From contig CM057232.1 in assembly GCA_029891385.1 (NCBI GenBank), forward strand, positions 70,705,824-70,769,823: a DNA stretch of 64,000 nt. Direction: 5' to 3'. The translations under genes were made by a program, and so were the position numbers. The first letter of the stretch is position 1; each line of letters begins with the position of its first letter. The notes beneath the pieces were generated by a model. The model made no database searches. It had not been told where the DNA came from and saw nothing but the letters and a program-made list of their open reading frames with translations. Positions 55,086 to 64,000 of the stretch are shown here, piece after piece. The stretch is from Erythroxylum novogranatense. Taxonomy: Eukaryota > Streptophyta > Magnoliopsida > Malpighiales > Erythroxylaceae.

Positions 55086-57347
55086 ATGGAGCCAGTTATG
55101 ATTTATGGAAGACATGTGGACTTCGAATCTCTGAGGAAAGATGATATGGATGTTGAACCAGAGATTGTAGAAGTTGGATGGAGAAAGTTTTTCCAGGTGC
55201 AGGAACCGGTTTATACTGATGAGGTATATGATTTTTGGAAGAATGCACAACTGGTAGATGACACTATTGTCTCCGCAGTAGATAGGATATCTATTGTTGT
55301 GACAAAGGAGATAGTAGAGAAGGTGACTGAATGTTCATTGGTTGGAGAAACCTTGTCAAGCAAAGCCAAATGGATGACAAAGGTTAGTATGAAGGAAGAA
55401 GATATCAGTAAACAGTTATATGGAGTAAATGACCCATTGGAGAGGAAGATCTCGAGTATGGTCCCAAAGGCCAGGGTTCTTCATGTGATTCTGTTCAACT
55501 GCATCTTACCTAGAACAGGGTCAAGGCATTTAGTGACTACCTTGGATGAGCAATGCTTGTTCTACTTACTAAATCGTCGTCCCATAGACCTACCATTTCT
55601 AATTTTTCATTATAAGGGGATGAAGGATACTAACAGTTATCCTTACGACATGCTACTCACGAGAATTTTTAGGGAATTTGGAGTTCTTCTTCACAGAGGA
55701 ATTAGAAGGACGATATCTATCAAGAGTTCTATTAATTCAGATATAATAAGAAGAATGGGCTTGAAGATGGTGGTAAAAGAAGAAGCAGATTCTATGAAGA
55801 AAGCTAGAACTGAGGGGGAGCGGTCACTGAAGAAGTCTCCCGCTACAAGTTCTAAATCTCAAGAAAGTATGAGAATGCCCATAGATGAAAGAAGAAAATT
55901 ATCCGAAGACCTTGATAAAACAGTGATTTCTCAAAGAGAAGTTAGCCTAGTTCGGAGGACTGACGAAGGTGTGTTGAAAAGAAAAGGGGAGAATCTTCTG
56001 GGTGAAATTTCTAAGAAGGCGAAGAGATCACCTAGGATTCGTACTCTGAGACAACAGGAAGAGAAGATAGCCAGAGAACAGAATCAGGTAGAAATTTCTG
56101 AATCTCGCGCACCAAAGGCAACGAGATCTCTAGTCTCAATCTTACAAGAAGACTCCGCCAAACATGCTAAGGAGACTAAGAAGAGGAGGAAGTCGGAATC
56201 TAAGAAGCAAAAATCTCAAGTTCAGAAAACTCTGAGACTGACTGAGGCAGTGGAGAAGAATAAAGTAATTAGTCGAAAGAAGAACGTGACTACTGCTAAG
56301 GAAGTTAGTCAAAAGAAGGATACTATCGATGCTGCTCAAAAGGAAAAGCAAATTAAGTCTAGCATAGTTCAGTTTACTCCTATCGATGCTCAACAAGAGG
56401 CAACAACAAATTTAAGCTTGGTACGGATACCACAGGAAAAATCTAATAAACCTAGTTTGGTAATATACAACTATTCTAAATTTTTTAGAAAAGATAAGTT
56501 GGAGATCAGACTGGTTGAATTTGTGATTAAGAGGAGTACTTCAATTGCCATCTGTGATCAACCAAGGAGGAAGGTGAAGGCAGTCTTACAACCTATTTCG
56601 ATAAATAGTGAGACATGACATCTACTGAGTGAAGATGAAAAGAATTTTTATGATGCTTTGAGGGATGCTGCTACAAAGCCATACCCTTCAAAAATGTCCA
56701 GTCAACCATATACTATTTATCCAATTACAGAGAAGACGGTGATAAAAGTTGTACCGGACATTCAGCCTAGATATCCTTTAGATGTGAATAAGGGGAAGAT
56801 GAAGTTACATCCTGAAGGAATCAGTAATGATCTGTCCGCAAATCAGATTGAAGATGAAGTGCGACAAATTGATGAAGCATGCACTTCAAAGGAGAAAACT
56901 GACGGAGCTGGTTGTAGTTTTATAGATAAGAATAAATACTGTCCAGTAGGGGGAAGACTGATTACAGGGACGTTCATTAAATCCTCAGTGCGAAAGAATG
57001 CGATTAGGCCACTATCTAATACACTGTCTATTCAAGCTGAAGCCATACCCCTGCAAGGAAGACAAGTGCTCATGCTACCTGCTCCTTATGATTTAGATCT
57101 TTTGGAGCCTAATCTATCCGTTCATCCACCAACTTTTGAGATTGTTGAAGATTACATTCCATCCTCAGACGCATATGCTACTACAATTGAGTTCATAGAA
57201 CTCTCAGCAGATGATGATCAACTCTCCTCACCGTTTGACTCGCAAGCTGAAATCAGGCACTTACGCAGAGAAGTCAAGGAGCTAAAGGAGATGATGAATG
57301 AAATGAAGGAGATGATGACAGAACTGATGAAGAGTCATCGTCATTGA
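55086..57347 (+). pseudogene. Third ORF of SIRE-like copia element 2, one internal stop
   Basis: A 753-residue ORF3 in a single frame from ATG 55086 to TGA 57345, interrupted only by TGA at 56616-56618. N-terminal third: conserved globular domain (VYDFWKNAQLVDDTIVSAVD, RTGSRHLVTTLDEQCLFYLL, LPFLIFHYKG) as in plant 'transposon protein' domains. Middle: long basic, Lys/Arg/Ser-rich low-complexity region with bipartite nuclear-signal-like clusters (KKAKRSPRIRTLRQQ, KKRRKSESKKQKS). C-terminal: conserved patch (PLSNTLSIQAEAIPLQGRQV) and a terminal coiled coil (LRREVKELKEMMNEMKEM). No signal peptide or membrane helix seen. Its homologue at 15072-17310 keeps the same three-part plan. Confidence 0.87.
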
Positions 57348-57547
57348 TCATTTTTTATTATAACAAATAGGGGGAGAAGAAAATGAAAGGCAGCAATCAA
57401 AGAGTCTCAAAGGGTGTGATTGAAGAAGTCGATGACAAAGATAGGGGGAGAAAGAGGAAAACTAATGAAGAAATCAGAAGAACACACATGAAGATATGTT
57501 TTGAAGATAAGTTTTTCTTCTTTTTACGTATATGATTTGTTATCATC

Positions 57548-57560
57548 AAAAAGGGGAAGA
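57548..57560 (+). promoter_or_regulatory. Polypurine tract of copia element 2
   Basis: AAAAAGGGGAAGA immediately before the 3' LTR. Confidence 0.82.
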
Positions 57561-57561
57561 T

Positions 57562-58508
57562 TGTTGAGTCAAAATGACTTTACATATATATGATTTTGAT
57601 GAATAACAAAGAAGAAGAAAAAGTAGATGCAGAATGAAAAACAGACAGACGGAGAAAATAAAAAGCAGACGCAGGATGAATAACAAAGAAGTGGAAAAAC
57701 AGATGCAGAAATGAAAAGCAGATGCAGAAATGAAAAGAAGACGTTGAAATGAAAAGCAGACGCAGAAATGAAAAGCAGACGCAGAAATGAAAAACAGACG
57801 CAGAATTCAAAAGAAGACGCAGAATTCAAAAGCAGACAAAGAAAGAAAAGCAGACGCAAGAGTTAGTTTGAGTTAGTTACAGAACTCAACTGATTAACCG
57901 TTTCTTTCAAGATTCAAGAACCAAGAATCAAGAAGCAGTTGCAGACGAAGGCTATAAATATGAATCGAAGTCGAAGATTGCAAAGTTAGTTGACTTACGT
58001 ATACACGAACGAAAAAGCTTGTTTGTGAGATTATTGTATGAATTAGCTAAGAGCTAGTATTACTGTAACAGAGTTCAAACACTTTTTGTAAAAAAATAGT
58101 ACAGATAGCCTGCAGAGGCTAAGAGTAAAAGAATACTGAGTGTAGAGACCTGAAGAGGTTCAGAAAGAATACTTGTAAACGTTGAAGAGAAAGTGAAATC
58201 TCAGAAAGACTTCTGAGGACTGGACGTAGCCCACGGTTTGGGGTGAACTAGTATAAAATTGTTGTGTCGACTTCTCTTTACTCTATCTTTCTTTTAGTTC
58301 AAAGTTGTGTTATTACTTAGATTTCAAAAAAAGTTTTCAAAGTTTTGATTAATTCGAACTTACTGAAGTTTCTGTGAAAAGAACTTGTTTTTTAACAAAA
58401 CGTTTTTTTTGAAATTTTTTCAAAAAAGGGGAATACACAATTCAACCCCCCTTCTCGTGTATTCATATATAGTATTATAAGCATTGTAATAATGTGTGAT
58501 TTACTTCA
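57562..58508 (+). repeat. 3' LTR of copia element 2
   Basis: 947 bp, close match to 49220-50099 but about 67 bp longer, mainly because its minisatellite (about 57650-57850, units of AGCAGACGCAGAAATGAAA) has more and cleaner copies. Confidence 0.93.
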
Positions 58509-58610
58509 CATATTTTAATACATCTATTCTAAGGAAAAGAATAGATTGGAGCACAAAAGATTGAATGACTTGGTCTTTGTTTGATATAATTTAAAGCTTT
58601 GAGAAAGATA
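58509..58610 (+). pseudogene. hAT transposase relic, dimerisation tail
   Basis: Continues the hAT frame after the copia element: KNRLEHKRLNDLVFV and YNLKL, typical of the C-terminal dimerisation domain of plant hAT-related proteins, then a stop. Together with 47940-49219 it shows the copia insertion point inside the domain. Confidence 0.85.
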
Positions 58611-58689
58611 TGTTATTATCATTATTAAGATGATATAATTTCTTGTAACTTTTAAATAATTTAATTTAATTGTTGATTCACTTTACGAC

Positions 58690-60505
58690 ATTCCAATGCT
58701 CTCTTCCCTTGACCATATCAACTGCATGAGCTATGTCTGGCCTTGTGCATACCATGATATACATCAAACTTCCTACTACTGAGGAGTAAGGAATATTCTA
58801 CATATCTCTCATCTCTGCTTTTGTAAAAGGACCGTGTTTACTGCTTAACTTAAAGTGGGCCATAAGAGGGGAACTAACCACTTTATCATTTTCCATGTTG
58901 AATCTTTAAAGCACCTTCTGAATGTACTTCTTTTGAGACAAATATAACCTCTTTGTACTTTTGTCTCGAGTAATCCTTATACCAGGGATCTACTTTACTG
59001 GCACCAAGTCTTTTATAGCAAAAAACTTGCTCAATTGCTTCTTTAGCTTGTCAATTCTAGTAATACTTTTGCCAATAATCAACATATCATCAACATTGAG
59101 GAGTAAAATAATTAAATCATCCTCAGAGAATTTCTGTATGAAAACACATTGATCAAAAGTCATTTTCTTATAGCCTTGCTCCCCTATAATTGACTTAAAC
59201 TTCTTGTATCATTGTCTTAGTGCTTGTTTAAACCATAAAGATTCTTCTTCAGCCTACGCATATAATCTTCTTTCCTCTTGACTTTGAAACCCTTTGGTAG
59301 CTCCATATAATCTCTTCCTATAAATCACTAAGAAGGAAGGCAGTCTTCACCTCCATCTGCTCAACTTCGAGATCAAAACTAGTTGTTAAGCCGAGGATAA
59401 CTCAAATAGATGACATCTTCACCACTGTTAAGAATATTTCATTGAAATCAATACTCCTTCTCTGACTGTATCCCTTTACCACTAGCCTAGTTTTATATTG
59501 TGGATGTGATGATTATTCTTTATATTTTACCCTAAACACCCATATATTCTTTAAAATTCCTTTTCCTTTGGGGAGCTTTACTAGGTCAAAAGTGTGATTC
59601 TCAGAGAGTGACTTCATCTCTTTTTCTATGGTCGCTGTTGCTTTCGTTCATCTCCCATGGCTTCTTCATAATTCTTAGGTTCTCCTCCGTCAGTGAGTAA
59701 CACATCCTCATTGGAGAGTATTGAGGAGAAGGTCTTTTGTTTCTATCAAACCCTTTGAGTCGAGCTAGATCCTTTGCTTCCTGTGCCTAGTCATCATTAC
59801 CATCATCTGCTTCTACTGGTTAAGGAACATCCTCATTAACTACATCTTGTTGAGTATTCTCTTCAACATTCTCTTGTACTGGTACCTTACTAACTGGATC
59901 CAAATCAAGCACATCACCAGTATCTTTGGGTGCTGTATCTTTTGCCTTTTGGATATCCTTGATGGTCTTATTTTCCACAAACACAACATCGCGACTTCAG
60001 ATAAGCTTCTTACTGACTAGATCATAAAGTCTATAACCAATCTCATTAAGGTTATAACCTAAAAAGATGCACTATTTTGTCTTAACATCAATTTTGGATC
60101 TCTTATCTTTGGGCATGTGCACGAACACCTTGCATCCAAATACATGAAGATGATCATATTTGACAACTTTTCCTAACTAGACTCTATCAGGCACATCAGA
60201 TTGTAATGGAATAAAGGGTAAGAGATTCATAATATGCACTGTTGTATTCAATGCCTCACCACAAAATTATTTTGGCAGTTGTGCTTGTGATAATAAGTAT
60301 CTGACTCTCTCCACCAGAGTTTTATTCATCCTTTCTACCAAACCATTCAATTGTGGCATGTTTTCTGATGTCGAATGCCTTACTTTTTACAATACTGATC
60401 AAATGGACTAGAATACTCTCCCTCGTTATCAGTAGAAATGCATTTCAATTTCTCCCTTATCTCTCTTTCGACTAAAACTTGAAATTTTTTGAAAACCTCT
60501 AACAC
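58690..60505 (-). pseudogene. Copia pol relic (integrase end, RT, RNase H start), no LTRs
   Basis: Minus strand from about 60500 to 58690. Integrase end and linker (KDKRSKIDVKTK near 60090, RDVVFVENKTIKDIQKAKDT, TGDVLDLDPVSKVPV), RT in broken frames (EPTKGFKVKRKEDYMRRLKK) with an altered catalytic box NVDDMLIIGKS (near 59085), and the start of the RNase H region (SSVVGSLMYIMVCTRPDIAH near 58740). The wording is of the Tork/Tnt1-like copia group, distinct from the two SIRE-like elements. Both ends are missing: truncated against hAT DNA on the left and cut by a gypsy LTR at 60509. Confidence 0.85.
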
Positions 60506-60508
60506 TTG

Positions 60509-63500
60509 TGTTGGGACCCCATCTCGGAACCGGACCCCAACTGGAAAACAAAAAACCAAAAATGTAGCAAAAATAAAGACTCTTGCTCACAACAGAAATC
60601 GATCAAAAGCATAAGCGAAAGACGGACAAAATGGATGCAAAAAACGAATCGAAAAACAGAACGAAACCAAAACGAAAGAACCCGAAGTGGAATGTAACAC
60701 CCGCTATTAACGTTACACCGAAATAAATTAATATTGAGACTAATGTCATTAAAATCAGAGCAATGAACAATAATATTAGTGACATCAATTAATGATGTAT
60801 GATATCTTTCGGTGGCCACAGGAGGGTATTCGGAACAGATGTAAAAAAAAAAAAAAAAAACAGTACAAGAGTGGCGTTTTTGTAAATAAGTGGACATGGG
60901 GGAGTATATAAGGCCTTGTCTTCTTCCTCTCTCTCCTCATGCACGACCCTAACCTCCATTAGAGCTCCTCTCAAGCTTTTTCAAGTCTTATTTCATGAAA
61001 GGGAAGGTGATTCAAGCTAAATCATCAACATAAAGAGGTAAGTCTTCATCCCAATGCTTAGATCTATGGATTTCAACTTGAGTTTCTCTTCTTTTGTGAA
61101 ACCCATTTGAGGGGATGTATAGGTTTGATGATTGGATGATAGATTTGTGTTCTTTGATGTCCAATGACACTTATTCTTGAAGAGATTTCGTGTATTTGGT
61201 GATTGTGGGGTTAAACCAAAACCTAGGGTTTTGAAGGTTGAGCTGGAGACAGATTCGTACCTCCCTTTGTTCATTTGTTTTGAGCTGTTTAAAGTGCGAA
61301 TCTGGAGAAACTTAAAACATAGAAGTTGTAGATCCAGATGTCTACTGTCTCTATGATTTTTCTCACGATTTTAGGATTAGAAGAATAGGAGTAATAGGCC
61401 CCGAATTGGTACTGGTTCAGAATACCAGCAAGATTAAAACGAGAACTGTAAGTGAATTGTTTGAAGACTTTAGGGTGAGAATTGGATGACGAGTTCTTCT
61501 TACGAAATGTTTCAAAATGTGTCCTCTACGTTCTGTAGAAAGGGCTTATTAATTGGATACGTATTCTGTTATATATGGCCGAATAAGTGAAGGTTGTTAC
61601 TAACCCTAGTGACACAGAAGAGAACAGAATCAAGTCAGGCTTGTAAAAATCACAATAAATCAATTTAAGTCATTTTTTGAGTCATCTTTGGATATGTGAT
61701 AGCCACATGAGTCTATTGAAAATGAAGCTTTTAATCGCTTTAATTGGATGAGAGATGAATGAGTTATAAGGTTTTGAGTAGAAAAGGGTCCAACTCATGA
61801 CTGCATGTTCAGGCTGATTGTAAATGAGAGATTTGGATCTCCTTAATGACTGAATTAGAATATGGTCATAAAAGAAGAAATGTGAGTTTATGTATAAACT
61901 AGAGTTCTGCAAAGTTTGAAAACATTGGACTTTCGTGCTAAGAGTTATGTTGTCATGAATGAGACTTATGCAGTATTTTTATGATGTTTTGTGTGAGAAT
62001 GACTAATGAGGGTATATGTCTTGTCATGCATGTTACCCAATAGCTTGTGGAAGTGGAAAAGGAATAGAACTAGACATTGTACCTAGTTCTTCACAAGTTC
62101 AAGAAAGATAGAAAGAAATCAGAATTTTAAGATAGTCGAGGTGAGTATAATCATACTACTATCCTTGTGTAGTAAGCCTCTTCTTTTATCTTGCGACTTA
62201 TCGAATTGTTCTTGAATCCTTATGACTTCTTTGACATATGACTCCATGTAGTTGAATCTCACATGTTGTATGCCAGATTGACCATATGATTTCAGATTCT
62301 TTGCATCTTCTGGTTCCCTTATTGTGTTGAACCTATTGATTGCGATTCTTTGATGAAGCATGTTTTCCATGCTAACCAAGATTGATGAATTCTCGTAATA
62401 CCCAATGATAGGTTTATTATCGACTACGTGCACATAGATAAACCGCCGGTGATGGGTTAGATCCGGTCCTACCTAGAGAGGGCAGGCCTCTAGGGACAAG
62501 GTTAGGCCGACCTTGTCAAGAATCGTAAAAGAGGAGATATGCCAGATTAGCATGCCTGTCTCTTCCTAAAAATTTCGAAAGAATGAGAAAGAATTGAAAT
62601 GAGAAAGAAACCGAATGAGAAAGAAACCTAAACTCGTAAAAGAACCCAGAACCTAGAAAAGAATTCAAAACCAAATTCATGTTTTCTTTGAACAATTCAT
62701 ATTGAGCTTACTTGTTGATACTCATGTTATTGCGCATTTGAGATTTACTACCAGATATTCATCGATGCCATATATGTTATTGTTCGAATGCTATAGACCA
62801 TTCTTGTGAAGCTAGCCTTGTGTACTTAGCCTCACAAGCATGGTAGTATGTTTATATCTCATCGAGTCACGTGGTAGACTCACACCTCACTATCATTATT
62901 TCAGAGATTAGCGATCGGACAAGAGAGAAATCCAAGCCCTTTTGAGACTAGCTTGGATAAGGCATAAGTAATGTTTTGGTTTTGTACTCGACATGATGTA
63001 ATTTGCAGATACTTATAAGCTGCTCCATGGGTTTGTCATAATCATATATACATAAAACATTTATGGTCTTGTTGTGTTGTTGCTAACAATGTTGGTTGTT
63101 GATGATGTATGTGAGAATTTCATGATTGGATCCTTACTTACAACCAATTAAACATGATAAGGATTATCAGAAAAATAAATGGGTCATGCCGAATTTTTAG
63201 TAGAAGTTGGGCTTACTACGGGTTTTGGTGGCATTAAGCCTACCCATTCTCTAGTGCCAACACGGCCCAAAAAGGTGGGTCGTGTCATGGAAACATAAGG
63301 CAAAAACATATAGGAAATGAATCGAATCAAAGCAGACAAACCAAATGGTTCAATCAAATTGAAACAAATTTCTGACATCCGAGAACAAATAACAGAGACA
63401 AACGTTCGCGTTGGAAACCTTAGATTAAACCGATCTTTATCTAATCTAAATCGATATAAATTTTTTTCTTGTTTTCTTTCACTCATTAAAAACTCATACA

Positions 63501-64000
63501 AAGCAACTTAATTTTTCCCAATTGGAAATTTATCCTCAAATCCAAATCTCAAATCATAAGATTCTTCTTATACATTCATACATATCCCATAATTCATCTT
63601 TTAACCAAAATCTTATTTGTCTTTTTTCAAAAATTGGGTAGCATAACGACTGTATTTAAACAATCTAAAAAACCTGGAAATGGTTTTAAAACTCACTTCT
63701 ATAATTCCCAATCAAAAACTCAGAATCATCAGACCTCTCGTCTGGAATCCAAAAAGATTCATATTCAATTCCCATTCATACTCATATACAACTTCATAAT
63801 TCAATCCAAAACCCAAACCAATCATATTCATATACAATCACAATTCATCTTCCATAATCCCATAATCATACACAAATTTATAACTTAATTTCATAAACCA
63901 TCAACATACTATATCCACACAAATCCATAATTCATTTACAACACTAAATAGATGCTTACAAATTATTAATGGCATTTCAAGCCATATACAATCCAATACC
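60509..64000 (-). mobile_element. Gypsy LTR (minus), split by a solo LTR, runs off window
   Basis: Minus-strand LTR whose 3' end ...GGGGTCCCAACA is at 60509. Segments 60509-60692 and 63293-64000 are one LTR interrupted by the insertion at 60693-63287. It matches the LTR at 34511-36977 in its last part (ACATCCG, GCGTTGGAAACC and the Asn-codon-like AT-rich run), so the same family. Whether it is a solo LTR or the 3' LTR of a full element cannot be told, because it leaves the window. Confidence 0.75.
60693..63287 (+). mobile_element. Gypsy solo LTR, 2.6 kb
   Basis: TGTAACACCCGC... to ...GTGGGTCGTGTCA, with perfect 5-bp target duplication TGGAA (60688-60692 and 63288-63292). A TATA element GAGTATATAAGG lies at 60902-60913, an A18-19 run at about 60842-60860, and a possible 5' splice donor (GAGGTAAGT, about 61036). 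No gag or pol. The orientation is given by the TATA box and the TGTAACACCC start typical of plant gypsy LTRs. Confidence 0.83.

Larger units (their letters stand above)
49220..58508 (+). mobile_element. SIRE-like Ty1/copia element, complete ends, second copy
   Basis: A 9,289-bp element with perfect CATAT target duplication (49215-49219 and 58509-58513). LTRs 49220-50099 and 57562-58508. Gag, protease, integrase, RT and RNase H are followed by ORF3 and a polypurine tract, the same plan as the minus-strand element at 13947-23216, and the proteins are plainly homologous throughout. The coding region has several stops and frameshifts, plus an in-frame deletion in RT. Inserted in a hAT transposase relic. 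Confidence 0.94.

Noticed and set aside
55086..57347. Calling ORF3 an envelope gene
   Set aside because: No signal peptide, membrane helix or cleavage site could be seen; position after pol is not enough.

Overview
The window is nuclear DNA of a flowering plant, probably a core eudicot. It has one intron-containing plastid-type prenyltransferase gene, and almost everything else is nested plant retrotransposons (Ty1/copia and Ty3/gypsy) and older DNA-transposon and LINE relics. The prenyltransferase reads like the SPS1/SPS2 proteins of eudicots. Species cannot be named from the sequence alone.

Layout. 1-5830: a gypsy gag-protease fragment (+) joined to a decayed Tat-like gypsy element (-), which is split by a copia solo LTR (2068-3363, TSD gcatt/acatt). 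5892-6009: a small perfect fold-back. 6357-11172: the gene for plastid solanesyl diphosphate synthase (six coding exons, 421 codons). Intron 2 holds a rearranged copia fragment arranged as a long inverted repeat. 12722-13746: a Harbinger/Tourist-like MITE swollen by a (TTA)n microsatellite. 13947-23216: a structurally complete SIRE-like copia element (-; TSD aagtg). 23428-28929: a gypsy solo LTR plus a truncated gypsy element sharing a duplicated flank. 30000-31440: an L1-type LINE relic (-). 31520-32220 and 45521-45705: a Mutator-like transposase relic split by a complete chromodomain gypsy element (32221-45520; TSD agtta). That element is itself split inside gag by an unusual insertion (34511-38709; TSD gatga) bounded by two LTRs in inverted orientation. 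47724-47881: an almost perfect 158-bp hairpin. 47940-49219 and 58509-58610: a hAT transposase relic split by a second SIRE-like copia element (49220-58508, +; TSD catat). 58690-60505: a copia pol relic (-). 60509-64000: a gypsy LTR (-) split by a gypsy solo LTR (60693-63287; TSD tggaa).

How the parts work together. Only the SPS gene looks like a functional host gene; its product should make the C45 side chain of plastoquinone-9. All retroelement polyproteins carry stops, frameshifts or catalytic-site losses, although the gypsy pol at 39708-42824 is open over 1,038 codons. Insertion order follows from nesting: the MULE is older than the gypsy at 32221, which is older than the inverted-LTR composite; the hAT relic is older than the copia at 49220.

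The least ordinary structures are the inverted-LTR insertion with a perfect target duplication, the hairpin at 47724, the copia-derived inverted repeat in SPS intron 2, the palindromic TCGCGA arrays in the LTRs of two gypsy families, and the conserved third ORF of the two copia elements.
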